Positions 20,090 to 28,528 of a DNA stretch of 32,750 nt are shown here, piece by piece (the first letter of the stretch is position 1; every line of letters begins with the position of its first letter). The notes under the pieces are model-generated. The model searched no databases. It worked only from the letters and a program-made list of their open reading frames with translations, and was not told the DNA's origin. Source of the DNA: Streptomyces afghaniensis 772 (GTDB lineage: Bacteria > Actinomycetota > Actinomycetes > Streptomycetales > Streptomycetaceae); the NCBI GenBank assembly GCA_000415505.1, contig KE354297.1, positions 1 through 32,750 of the forward strand. The letters run 5' to 3'. A program made the translations under genes and the position numbers.

Positions 20090-21277
20090 ATGACGCAGAG
20101 CCCAGAAGCAGTTGCCGGCGACTTCACGCTCCCGGAACTGGAGGACGTACGACGCGAGGCCGCCAAGGTCGACACCCATGCCGTTCTGGCGCTTCCGGAG
20201 AGCGAGGAGCCGGCCTGGTCCAGGGAGGCGATGGCCCTGGCGCTGTGGGAGGACCGGTCGATCAGCACCGAGGAGCTGAAGGCCGCCGCCGAGGCCCGGT
20301 GCGCCGCCCGCACGCCCCGCCTGCACACCTTCGTGCCGCTCTACACGACCAACTACTGCGACTCCGAGTGCAAGATGTGCTCCATGCGGAAGGGCAACCT
20401 CCGCCTCGACCGCAAGTTCTCCGGCCGCAAGGAGATCACCGCACAGCTGGAGATCCTCTACCACCACGAGGGCGTCCGCGGAGTCGGCTTCCTCACCGGC
20501 GAGTACGAGGACAAGCACACCCGGCTCAGCTCGGCCTTCCGGATCGGCTGGGCCATCCGCACCGCCCTCGACATGGGCTACGAGCGGGTCTACTTCAACA
20601 TCGGCAGCATGGAGCCGGACGAGATCGACGTCCTCGGCGAGTGGATCGGCCACGAGGAACCGGTCACCATGTGCGTCTTCCAGGAGAGCTACGACAAGGA
20701 GACCTACGGCCGGTTCATGGGCCAGACCTCCGCCCAGGTCCCCAAGGCGAACTTCGACCGCCGGGTGGTCTCCTTCGACCGCTGGCTCGACGCGGGCTTC
20801 CGGTACGTCAACCCCGGCGTGCTGGTGGGCCTGCACGACGACCTCTCCGCCGAGATCGTCAGCCTGGTCTCCCACGGCGCGCACCTGCGGGCCCGGGGTG
20901 CGGTCGTCGACCTGTCGGTGCCCCGGATGCGCCCCGCGATGACGTCACGGGACACCACCCGGGTCAACGACGACGACTACCTGCGGATGATGTCGGCGGT
21001 CGCCTTCACCTGCCCCGAGCAGCGGCTGGTCCTCACCACCCGGGAACCGCAGGAGTTCCAGGACGTGGCGATGGGCCTGGCCGGGGTGATCTCGCCCGGC
21101 AGCCCCGACGTCGCCCCCTACCGACCGGACTCCCGCGCCCGTAACGACGAGGCCAGCTCGCAGTTCCTGGTGGCGGACCTGCGCAGGCCACGACACATCC
21201 TGAGCCGTATCGAAGCGGGGGGACGCCCGGTCGAACACTTCGTGGACCCGTCCTCGTCGGCTCCCACGGCGGGCTGA
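20090..21277 (+). CDS. nosL: NosL, radical SAM L-tryptophan lyase forming 3-methyl-2-indolic acid
   Basis: 395 residues; ATG 20090 follows AGGGAG (20076-20081). The radical SAM motif C90-DSE-C94-KM-C97 lies in FVPLYTTNYCDSECKMCSMR, in the ThiH/HydG-like subgroup of tryptophan lyases. The barrel contains GVRGVGFLTGEYEDKHTR, RVYFNIGSMEPDEIDVLG, the segment CVFQESYDKETYGRFMGQ and the C-terminal RMRPAMTSRDTTRVNDDDY, where known NosL binds the Trp carboxylate. The enzyme cleaves and rearranges L-Trp with SAM to give 3-methyl-2-indolic acid, the side-ring unit of nosiheptide. It is the first gene of the plus-strand operon. Confidence 0.96.
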   Translation: MTQSPEAVAGDFTLPELEDVRREAAKVDTHAVLALPESEEPAWSREAMALALWEDRSISTEELKAAAEARCAARTPRLHTFVPLYTTNYCDSECKMCSMRKGNLRLDRKFSGRKEITAQLEILYHHEGVRGVGFLTGEYEDKHTRLSSAFRIGWAIRTALDMGYERVYFNIGSMEPDEIDVLGEWIGHEEPVTMCVFQESYDKETYGRFMGQTSAQVPKANFDRRVVSFDRWLDAGFRYVNPGVLVGLHDDLSAEIVSLVSHGAHLRARGAVVDLSVPRMRPAMTSRDTTRVNDDDYLRMMSAVAFTCPEQRLVLTTREPQEFQDVAMGLAGVISPGSPDVAPYRPDSRARNDEASSQFLVADLRRPRHILSRIEAGGRPVEHFVDPSSSAPTAG

Positions 21278-21283
21278 CGTCCC

Positions 21284-22009
21284 ATGGCGGAGGAGACCGC
21301 GACCGGCGGGAAACCGACCGTCTACCTGGTGCACGGCCTGCTCGGTACGGGCTACGCCCACTTCAGCCGGCAGATCGGGGCGTGGCGCGACCGCTACCGG
21401 GTGATCCCGGTGGACCTGCCAGGACACGGCCGCTGCCCACGGGACGCGGAGGAGGACTACTTCGACGGGGCTCTGCGTCACCTCGTCACGCTTGTGCACG
21501 GTTTCGGCCGGGGACGGCTCGTCGGCGCCTCGTACCTGGGCGGTCCGCTCGCCTTCCGCTGCGCGGCCACCCGGCCCGACCTGGTCTCCTCCCTGGTCCT
21601 CACCGGCTTCGCCCCGGATGCCGGCAGGGAGGCCTTCCTCTCACTCATCGCGGGGTTCGACCGGCTGGCCGCGGAGCAGCCGGCTCTGGCGGCCGAGTAC
21701 GAGCGGCTGCACACCGGGCGCTGGAAGCAGACGCTCGCCGCGGTCACGGGGCACTGCGGCCGGGACTTCGAGCGGACGGTGCTCGTGCGCTCGGAGGACC
21801 TCGCCTCCCTGCGCGTCCCCGTGTTCATCCTCAACGGCTCGCTGAAGTCGGCCGAGAAGTCCGCGGCGGAGCGCGCCGACGGCCTGGGCGGGCGAGTGCG
21901 CGGGCGGGTCGTCGAGGGAGCCGGGCACCTGGTCTGCCACGACAGGCCGGAGGAGTTCAACGAGGCCGTGGAGGCCTTCTGGCAGACGAGCGAGAGGGAC
22001 AACGCGTGA
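21284..22009 (+). CDS. nosK: NosK, alpha/beta-hydrolase-fold indolyl acyltransferase
   Basis: 241 residues, starting 7 bp after nosL. Alpha/beta-hydrolase landmarks are the oxyanion region VYLVHGLLGTG (residues 13-23), VDLPGHG (43-49), a nucleophile elbow GASYLGG with Ser83, and the C-terminal EGAGHLVCHDRP with His215. The elbow departs from the usual GxSxG, and the place of the catalytic acid reads ILNGSLK without Asp or Glu. In nosiheptide synthesis NosK moves the indolic acid from carrier NosJ to the peptide thiol, an acyl transfer that fits an altered hydrolase triad. The stop overlaps the nosJ start (GTGA). Confidence 0.92.
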   Translation: MAEETATGGKPTVYLVHGLLGTGYAHFSRQIGAWRDRYRVIPVDLPGHGRCPRDAEEDYFDGALRHLVTLVHGFGRGRLVGASYLGGPLAFRCAATRPDLVSSLVLTGFAPDAGREAFLSLIAGFDRLAAEQPALAAEYERLHTGRWKQTLAAVTGHCGRDFERTVLVRSEDLASLRVPVFILNGSLKSAEKSAAERADGLGGRVRGRVVEGAGHLVCHDRPEEFNEAVEAFWQTSERDNA

Positions 22010-22269
22010 CAGCAGCGACACCACCGCCAGGGACGAAGTCGGGAACGGGGCCGGGAACGGAAACGGAGTCGGAGCTGCGCGCCGGACTCACCGCCCTCCT
22101 TCAGGAGAGCGACCCGCACCGGCAGCTCGACTCGCTCGAAAACGTCGTGGTGAGGGCGTACTTCACCAAGCGCATCCCGGAAGCGGGCGCCGTCCCCGGA
22201 CCCGCCGACGCCCCGAAGACCATCGAAGGGTGGGTGACATGGGCCGTCCGGCGTTCCTCCGGTTCCTGA
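22006..22269 (+). CDS. nosJ: NosJ, discrete thiolation (carrier) protein
   Basis: 87 residues from the GTG at 22006, which overlaps the nosK stop and has GAGAGGGA upstream. The N terminus is low-complexity (Gly/Thr/Glu/Ser, residues 8-22). A short four-helix carrier fold follows (ELRAGLTALLQES), with LDSLENVVV carrying the phosphopantetheine serine, Ser43, in the typical DSL motif. It carries 3-methyl-2-indolic acid as a thioester between NosI and NosK. Its small size, unusual sequence and position between the transferase and the ligase fit the known cryptic carrier NosJ. Confidence 0.9.
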   Translation: MTAATPPPGTKSGTGPGTETESELRAGLTALLQESDPHRQLDSLENVVVRAYFTKRIPEAGAVPGPADAPKTIEGWVTWAVRRSSGS

Positions 22270-23564
22270 CGGGCCGGCAGCACACCGCCGCCGGGACGCC
22301 GCCCACCGGAGTGCGGTGGGACGACGCGTTCGTCACCTGGGACGCCCTGCTGGCTCGCGGCCGTGAACGGTCGTCGGAGGTCCGCCCCGGAGCGACGTAC
22401 GCCGTGGACCCGGCCGCCGGGCCGGAGTCGCTGGCCTCCCTGTTCGCCGTGGCCACCGTCGCCGGCACGGTGCTGCTGTGGGCGTCCCCGGTGACCCTCG
22501 GCGTGCCCCACCGGCAGGTCGCGCCGGCCCTGTTCGAGGTGGCGGACGGTGAGCTGCCGCTGCCCCGCGAGGACCACCGCCCGCTGTGGGGCGTGTGCAC
22601 TTCCGGCAGCTCCGGCCGGCCCAAGGCGGCGATCGGCTACGCGGACGAGTGGGAGCTCATCGCCCTGCACTGCGAGGCCGCGATGTACGGGGACGTCTTT
22701 CCCGGCGGCCCGCCCGAGGTCCTCGCGACGTGCCTGCCCCTGGGCTTCTCGGCCGCCTTCTTCATGTCCGTGCTGCCCGCCCTGTACTTCCGCCGCGACC
22801 TGCTCGTCTTCCCGGCGCACGACTGGAGGCCGCTGTACGAGCTGGCGGCCGGCCGGCGCGTGCTGGCGCTCGGCGTGCCGGCCCTGGCCGCCGCCGCCTG
22901 CCTGACCGAGGAGTCCGCCGTCGACCTGAGCTCCGTCGCCCTGTTCCTCGGCGGCGGGCATCTGAGCGCCCCCCGGGTGGACCTCATCAGGGAGCGGTTC
23001 ACCGGCGTGGCCGTCAGCAACCTGTACGGCACCGCGGAGACCGGCGCCATCGCTCTCGACCACGACCCCGGACACAACCGGCACGTCGGCCGCCCGGTGC
23101 CCGGCAAGGCCGTCTGGGTGCGGGACGCCGACCAGCGCGGCATCGGAGCCCTCGCCGTGGACGGGCCGGGCCGCTGCCATCACCTGTGGCGTCCGGGTAC
23201 GGACCCGGTCGCCAGCCCGCCCGGCCACGCCACCGGCACCGACTACGCCCGGTTCGACGCCGACGGCAACCTCTGCCTGGAAGGGCGCGTCGACGGTGGC
23301 GAGAAGCTGGCCGGCGTCCTGGTCTACCCGCGCGAGATCGAGCGCCACGTCCTCGACCTCACCGGCGTCAGCGATGTACGGGTCACCGTCGAACGCGCGC
23401 CCACCGGCCTGGAGTTCCTGACCGCCAAGGTCGTCGGCAGCGTCGACGCGCACACGGTGCGCGAGCACTGCGCCGCCCTCCCGGAACGGAGCCGGCCCGC
23501 CCGTATCACCTGCGCGTCCGAGCGCGAGGCCGCATCCGCCTACAGCACGCACGGAAAGCTCTGA
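22239..23564 (+). CDS. nosI: NosI, 3-methyl-2-indolic acid adenylating ligase
   Basis: 441 residues from ATG 22239, with GAAGGG 9 nt upstream; a GTG at 22230 is the alternative. Either start overlaps the nosJ end. Adenylate-forming motifs are present: TSGSSGRPK (121-129, P-loop), NLYGTAETG (261-269), the hinge GRVDGGEKLAGVLVYPREIE (349-368) and the C-terminal lysine in STHGKL. The N-terminal region is shorter than in typical acyl-CoA ligases of about 500 residues. It activates the indolic acid from NosL and loads it onto NosJ. nosH begins one base after its stop. Confidence 0.93.
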   Translation: MGRPAFLRFLTGRQHTAAGTPPTGVRWDDAFVTWDALLARGRERSSEVRPGATYAVDPAAGPESLASLFAVATVAGTVLLWASPVTLGVPHRQVAPALFEVADGELPLPREDHRPLWGVCTSGSSGRPKAAIGYADEWELIALHCEAAMYGDVFPGGPPEVLATCLPLGFSAAFFMSVLPALYFRRDLLVFPAHDWRPLYELAAGRRVLALGVPALAAAACLTEESAVDLSSVALFLGGGHLSAPRVDLIRERFTGVAVSNLYGTAETGAIALDHDPGHNRHVGRPVPGKAVWVRDADQRGIGALAVDGPGRCHHLWRPGTDPVASPPGHATGTDYARFDADGNLCLEGRVDGGEKLAGVLVYPREIERHVLDLTGVSDVRVTVERAPTGLEFLTAKVVGSVDAHTVREHCAALPERSRPARITCASEREAASAYSTHGKL

Positions 23565-23565
23565 C

Positions 23566-25572
23566 ATGGCATCAGGCATGGCACCAGACGAGGCAACCGA
23601 CACGACGCGCACCGCGACGACGCCCGGTCCGGCCGCGGCCGCCGACCCGGGGCTGAACAGGACCTTCCGCGTCCGCGCCGACGCCTTCTACGTACGCCAG
23701 CAGGACGGCGTATGGCTGGGCAACAACACCGGCTCCTTCTCCGTACGCGGTCAGGGGGCGTACGAGCTGGTCAGCTCCCTCTTCGCGGGCCTGGACGGCG
23801 AACGCACCCTGCTGGACATCTACGGCAACGTCCCGGAACGGGCCCGTCGCTCGGTGCTCAGCGTGGTCAACGCGCTGCTGCGCAACGGCCTCATCAAGGA
23901 GGTCTCGCACCCGGCTGAACCGGTCCCCGCGTGGATGCGCGAGCGGTACGCCACCCACCTCGCCTTCCTGGAGCACCACGCCGACCGGCCGGTCACCCGG
24001 CTCCAGCGGGTCCGCACCGGCCGCGTGGTGTGCGCCGGGCGGGGTACGGCGCTGCGCGCCCTCCTCGACGCGCTCCGCGACTTCGGCATCGCCCGGGTGG
24101 ACGTCCTGGCCGACGGCGACCCCGGTCTGGAGCCGCTGCTGGCCGACACGGCCGCGGCGGATCCCGGCGCGCGCTGGCGCCTGCACGACGGCCTCGGCCC
24201 GGCCGCCCCGGCCGCCGTCGCGGACCATCCCACAGTGGCCGGGGCCGACGTGGTCCTGCTGGCCTACGACTATGCGGACGCGGCCGGGCTGGCCCGGGCG
24301 CAGCGCGCGCTGTGGGCGGGTGGTGCCGCCGTCGGCGTGCTGGCCGGGTGCGGTGACTTCGTGACCGCCGTGGCACCCGGCCGGGACACGCCCTGGTGCT
24401 GGGAGTGCGTCCACCGCTCCGTGGCGGGCAGGGCTGTCGGGGAGACCGAGGGACTGGAACCGGCCGTCGCACCGTCGGCCGTCGGCGCCCTGCGGTTGGC
24501 GGAGCACACCTTCGTCCTCCTGGCCGGAGTCGAGCCCGTCGACGGGACGCCGCTCGACGGGAAACCGGTGACCACGGTGGAACCGCTCGCCCCGGTCGTA
24601 CGCAACCACTCCGTGGCGCGCCACCCGTGCTGCCCCCACCATCCACCGCTGCGGCCCGTGCCGGCGGACGCCTCGCCCCGGGTGGTGACGCCGGAGGACG
24701 CGGTACGGCCCGACATACCCGCCCCGGAGGACCCGCCGACCCGGGTCGAGGTCTCGGACCGCATCGTCGCCGTGAGCGCACGCCTCACCGACCCGCTCAC
24801 CGGCCCGCTGCTCGCCCTCGGCGAGGACGACCTCGGTCAGCTGCCGCTGTCGGCGAGCGCCTGCCGGATCGCCGACCCGGCGCACGACGCCGCCGACCCC
24901 GGCGGCCTGCGGGTGGTGTGCCGGGCGCTGGCTCCCCGCGAGGCCCGCAACCAGGCCGTGCTGTTCGCGTTGGAGTGGCTGGCCGAACGGGTCGCCCGGG
25001 AGAACGGGCTCGCCGCGGCCGCCGCTGCCGGCGCGGCCGCTCCGGGCCAGGGCTACCGGTTCGGCGCCGGATGGTCGTCCGCCGAGGCACACTGCAGGGC
25101 CCGTCTGAACGCCGCGCTCGCCGCGCCGGCCGGCGTCCTGGACTGGGCACCGGCTCCCGGCGGCTCGGACGTCGGCGGGCCGGAGTCACGGTTCCTCGCC
25201 GGGGCGCTGACCGTGGAGGGCGACCCGTGGAAGGCGACGGCGGTGGAGACGCTGCCCCACGGTGTCGTCCGCGCGCACGTCCGTACCGGAAGCGGAGCCA
25301 CCGTCACCGGCGTGGGTACCCACCGCGACCAGGCGGTCGGGCACGCCCTGGCCCGCGCCGTCGCACGGCACGCCGCCACGGGCGCGGGCGGCACCGCCGG
25401 GGCGGACGACCGGGAAGTGGTGGCGTTCCTCGCCCCGCCCGTCGCGACCTGGACCGACACGCTGCGCGAACCCGGACCCGACGGTGCCCTGGAGTTCACC
25501 GCCATGCTGCCGTTCCTCGGCTCCGGCGGCCCCCATGTCGTCGCCGTACCGTCGCCGGAGGTGCCCGCATGA
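23566..25572 (+). CDS. nosH: NosH, leader-binding E1-like (ocin-ThiF) partner of the azole cyclodehydratase
   Basis: 668 residues. Residues about 35-115 look like a RiPP recognition element (FRVRADAFYVRQQDGVW, GAYELVSSLFAGLDGERTLLDIY, VVNALLRNGLIKEV), a winged helix that binds the precursor leader. The middle is ThiF/E1-like (GRGTALRALLDALRDFGIARVDVLADGD), with CWEC at 278-281 and HPCCPHH around 353-359 that may form a zinc site. The C-terminal part is Ala-rich and without a motif that I can name. By family it captures the NosM leader and delivers the core to NosG. The stop overlaps the nosG start (ATGA), implying coupled, stoichiometric translation. Confidence 0.9.
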   Translation: MASGMAPDEATDTTRTATTPGPAAAADPGLNRTFRVRADAFYVRQQDGVWLGNNTGSFSVRGQGAYELVSSLFAGLDGERTLLDIYGNVPERARRSVLSVVNALLRNGLIKEVSHPAEPVPAWMRERYATHLAFLEHHADRPVTRLQRVRTGRVVCAGRGTALRALLDALRDFGIARVDVLADGDPGLEPLLADTAAADPGARWRLHDGLGPAAPAAVADHPTVAGADVVLLAYDYADAAGLARAQRALWAGGAAVGVLAGCGDFVTAVAPGRDTPWCWECVHRSVAGRAVGETEGLEPAVAPSAVGALRLAEHTFVLLAGVEPVDGTPLDGKPVTTVEPLAPVVRNHSVARHPCCPHHPPLRPVPADASPRVVTPEDAVRPDIPAPEDPPTRVEVSDRIVAVSARLTDPLTGPLLALGEDDLGQLPLSASACRIADPAHDAADPGGLRVVCRALAPREARNQAVLFALEWLAERVARENGLAAAAAAGAAAPGQGYRFGAGWSSAEAHCRARLNAALAAPAGVLDWAPAPGGSDVGGPESRFLAGALTVEGDPWKATAVETLPHGVVRAHVRTGSGATVTGVGTHRDQAVGHALARAVARHAATGAGGTAGADDREVVAFLAPPVATWTDTLREPGPDGALEFTAMLPFLGSGGPHVVAVPSPEVPA

Positions 25573-27539
25573 GCCCGGTGACCGCACCGGCCGTCGTCGG
25601 CAGGGGAGTGCTCGCCGACCACCTGGCCGAACGGTTCGCCGCCGGCGAAGCCGGTCACCGTACGGCACAGGGGGCGGCACAGGGCATGGCACTGGGGGCG
25701 GCGCACGGCGCGGCACCCGCGACGACGGTGCTGGTGGCCGAACTCGACGGGATCGGTGACTTCCAGGACACCGTGGTGGACTGCCTGGTGACGGGCGGTC
25801 CGCTCCTGTTCGTCGGCACCTGGCGGTCGCTGGCCTACCTGGGACCGATGTGGGTTCCCGGCTCGCAGGGCTGCTGCCCCAACTGTCTGGTGACCCGGAC
25901 CGCGAACTCCCCGTTCGGCCCCGACCTGGTGGGCGACGACTTCGCCGAGTCCTGGTCGCACGGGCCCGAGGTCCGCGTGTGGGGGCCGGGCGTGCTGCGC
26001 CTGGTCGAGCACCACGTCCGGGCCTGCCTCGCCCGGCGGCGCCCGGACCCCGGCGGGAGGGTCGTCGTGGTGGACGGCGCCACCGGGACGGTCGAGGAAC
26101 AGACCCTCCTCGCCGACTCCGCCTGTCCGAGCTGCGGTGTGCTGCGCGGGGACACGGCACCCGCCCTCACCCCGCGCGACGTACCGCTCACCAAGATCAC
26201 CCCGTCCGTGCTGCGTACGCGCGAGGTGGACCAGGAGACCGTACGCCGCGACTACCTCTATCCCGGGCTCGGCCTGTTCAAGGAACTCCGCCAGGACCTG
26301 CAGAGCCCCTTCGGCGCCTGCTCGGTGGAGCTGCCGGCCCGCTGGGGCCGCCGCGAACCCGCCATCGGCCGGGCCGCCGACTACCGGACGAGCCGCACCA
26401 TCGCCGTACTGGAAGGGCTGGAGCGGTACGCCGGCCTCCACCGCGGCGGCGCCGCACCGCCCGTACGGGCGCGGTACGCGGACATCGCGGACCGCGCGCT
26501 GTACCCGCCGGACCTGGGCACGCACCCCGAGGAGAGCTACCGGTCGGAAGGGTTCCGCTACCGCCCTTTCGACCCGGACACCGAGGTCGACTGGGTCTGG
26601 GCGTACTCCTTCCGCAGGGACGACCGCGTCCTCGTACCGGAGCGGGCGGCGTTCTGGGGACCGCGCCACGACGACGAGGTCTCGTTCTTCTACGACACCT
26701 CCAACGGCTGCGCGCTGGGCAACTCGGTGGAGGAGGCGGTCCTGCACGGCCTGCGTGAGCTGGCCGAGCGGGACGCCTTCCTGCTCACCTGGTACCGCGA
26801 ACTGGATCTCCCCGAGGTCTCCATGGAAGGCGCCGACCGAACCCTGGACCATCTGCTCGCCAAGGCTCGGCTGTTCACCGGGTTCGGGTTCCGCTGCTTC
26901 GACGCCACGATGGAGTACGGCATCCCCGCCCTCGTCCTGACGGCCGAGAACGAGGACGCCGCAGGCCCACGGATCTTCGCGGGCTGCGGCTCCCACCCCG
27001 ATCCCGTACAGGCGGTCGCGGGCGGGTTGCAGGAGCTCGTCGGCACGATCCTCGCCACCCGCGACGCCTACGAGCGCCGCCGGCCCGAGGCCCTGCGCAT
27101 GCTCGACGACCCGTACCTGATACGGCGCATGGAGGACCACTCCACGGTGGGGGCCCTGCCCGAGGCACGCGAACGGTTCTCGTTCCTCCTCGACCGGGAC
27201 GACGGCGGACAGGGCCCCGGTCCGGTGCCGCTGGCCCGGGTGCCGAAGACGCTCCGCTCCGACGCGCCCGATCTGAGGGCGGATCTGTTCACCGCCGTGT
27301 CCGGGATCCTCGACCGCGGCCTGGACGTGCTGGTCGTCGACCAGACCATGCCCGAGCTGGGGCGCAACAGGCTGAGCTGCGTACGGGTCCTGGTCCCGGG
27401 GCTGATCCCGATGACCTTCGGCCACCGCAACCGGCGCACTCGGGGCCTGCCCCGGCTCACGGAGGGAACGGGGCTGCCCTACCGCAGCAGGCTCGCGCCG
27501 GAGCGCGAGATCGGCTCCGTCCCGCACCCGTTCCCGTGA
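25569..27539 (+). CDS. nosG: NosG, YcaO-domain azoline-forming cyclodehydratase
   Basis: 656 residues; ATG 25569 follows GGAGGTG. The N-terminal part (1-200) is E1-like, with zinc cysteines C103/C106 (CPNC) and C186/C189 (CPSC). It contains an odd Ala/Gly/Gln/His low-complexity insertion at residues 29-50. The YcaO domain follows: SRTIAVLEGLERY (275-287), NGCALGNSVEEAVLHGLRELAERDAF (379-404; ATP/Mg binding) and QELVGTILATRDAYERR. The protein ends in the proline-rich PHPFP typical of azoline-forming YcaO enzymes. It uses ATP to activate amide carbonyls so that core Cys residues cyclise to thiazolines. It works with NosH and NosF. Confidence 0.95.
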   Translation: MSPVTAPAVVGRGVLADHLAERFAAGEAGHRTAQGAAQGMALGAAHGAAPATTVLVAELDGIGDFQDTVVDCLVTGGPLLFVGTWRSLAYLGPMWVPGSQGCCPNCLVTRTANSPFGPDLVGDDFAESWSHGPEVRVWGPGVLRLVEHHVRACLARRRPDPGGRVVVVDGATGTVEEQTLLADSACPSCGVLRGDTAPALTPRDVPLTKITPSVLRTREVDQETVRRDYLYPGLGLFKELRQDLQSPFGACSVELPARWGRREPAIGRAADYRTSRTIAVLEGLERYAGLHRGGAAPPVRARYADIADRALYPPDLGTHPEESYRSEGFRYRPFDPDTEVDWVWAYSFRRDDRVLVPERAAFWGPRHDDEVSFFYDTSNGCALGNSVEEAVLHGLRELAERDAFLLTWYRELDLPEVSMEGADRTLDHLLAKARLFTGFGFRCFDATMEYGIPALVLTAENEDAAGPRIFAGCGSHPDPVQAVAGGLQELVGTILATRDAYERRRPEALRMLDDPYLIRRMEDHSTVGALPEARERFSFLLDRDDGGQGPGPVPLARVPKTLRSDAPDLRADLFTAVSGILDRGLDVLVVDQTMPELGRNRLSCVRVLVPGLIPMTFGHRNRRTRGLPRLTEGTGLPYRSRLAPEREIGSVPHPFP

Positions 27540-27582
27540 CGCGCATCGGACCGGCAGGCTCCGGAAGGGAGAGCACACAGTG

Positions 27583-28527
27583 ATGAACGAGCCGCGCACA
27601 CCCGCGACCGGCACGGCGACCGGCGCACCGGCTGCCCTCACGGCGGACGAGGCGTACGCCTACACCTCCGGGCTCCGGCTCGACCCCCGGACGGCCAACC
27701 CGGAGGACTGGCGGGTCGACTGGCACGACGGGCCGTGGCCGGTCAAGGTCTACACCGGCGGACGCCGGCTGCGGCTGGGGCCGGACGGCGCCCCGCACCT
27801 CGCCGCCCTGCACCGGCTGCTGTACGACGCCTTCGCGATCAGCCGGGTGCGCGCCGACCCGGCGGGCGGAGTGCACGCCACCCCGTCCGACCCACGGCCG
27901 CACCGGGGCTCCAGCGTGCAGCTGCGCCGTCCGATCCCGTCGGGCGGGTCGATGTACCCGACGGAGGCGTACACCGTCCTCACCGGCGAGGACCTGGGAT
28001 GCCACTACGACCCCTACCGGCATGAGCTGACCCGCGTGCGGGGCCGCGGGACGGTCCGGGCCGTCCGTACGGCCCTGGGCATGTCCGCCCACGAGCCCCT
28101 CCCGCCCGCGCTGCTCGTGATCACCAGCCGCTTCTGGAAGAACTTCTACAAGTACGGCGACTTCTCCGCCCGGCTGGGTGCGGTCGACGCCGGTGTGGCG
28201 GTGGGACGGGCCGTACGGCTGGCCCGCGCCGCCTTCGGACACGCCGATGTGCGCTCGGCGTTCGACGACACGGCGCTGCACGCCTGCCTGGGCCTGGACG
28301 AGACGGTGGAGAACGTCCTCACGGTCATCGGCCTCGGCCACCCGGTCACGGGCACCGGCAAAGGCGCCACGCCGGCTGCCGCCCCCGGACCCGTGCCCGC
28401 CGTACTGGAGCGCTCGCGTGTGATCAAGCGCTCCGTCCGTTTCGACGCGCTCCAGCGGGCCGCTCGCGCCCCAGGCCGGACGCCGCCACGCCCGCCGAGT
28501 TCCTCCCCCCACCGTCCCGGCCGATGA
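27583..28527 (+). CDS. nosF: NosF N-terminal part: FMN-dependent azoline dehydrogenase (SagB/McbC-like), frame broken at its 3' end
   Basis: Oxidises thiazolines to thiazoles using FMN. ATG 27583 (or GTG 27580) follows GGAAGGGAG. Nitroreductase/SagB features are RRPIPSGGSMYPTEAYTVL, KNFYKYGDFSARLGAVDAGVAVGRAVRLA and LHACLGLDETVENVLTVIGLGHPV. The annotated frame ends at TGA 28525-28527 with an atypical Pro/Arg/Ser tail. From about 28,461 the +2-shifted frame is far more Streptomyces-like at third positions (PDAATPAEFLPPPSRPMT) and stops at 28530-28532. One missing C in the CCCC at 28469-28472 would explain this. Alternatively one extra C in the C6 run (28505-28510) splits a single 533-residue two-domain gene. 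Confidence 0.85.
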   Translation: MNEPRTPATGTATGAPAALTADEAYAYTSGLRLDPRTANPEDWRVDWHDGPWPVKVYTGGRRLRLGPDGAPHLAALHRLLYDAFAISRVRADPAGGVHATPSDPRPHRGSSVQLRRPIPSGGSMYPTEAYTVLTGEDLGCHYDPYRHELTRVRGRGTVRAVRTALGMSAHEPLPPALLVITSRFWKNFYKYGDFSARLGAVDAGVAVGRAVRLARAAFGHADVRSAFDDTALHACLGLDETVENVLTVIGLGHPVTGTGKGATPAAAPGPVPAVLERSRVIKRSVRFDALQRAARAPGRTPPRPPSSSPHRPGR

Positions 28528-28528
28528 C

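Noticed and set aside
22101-23612. Long minus-strand frames across nosI-nosH and elsewhere in the nos operon
   Set aside because: All are mirror frames of genes with clear family motifs; they have no ribosome-binding sites and no recognisable domains.
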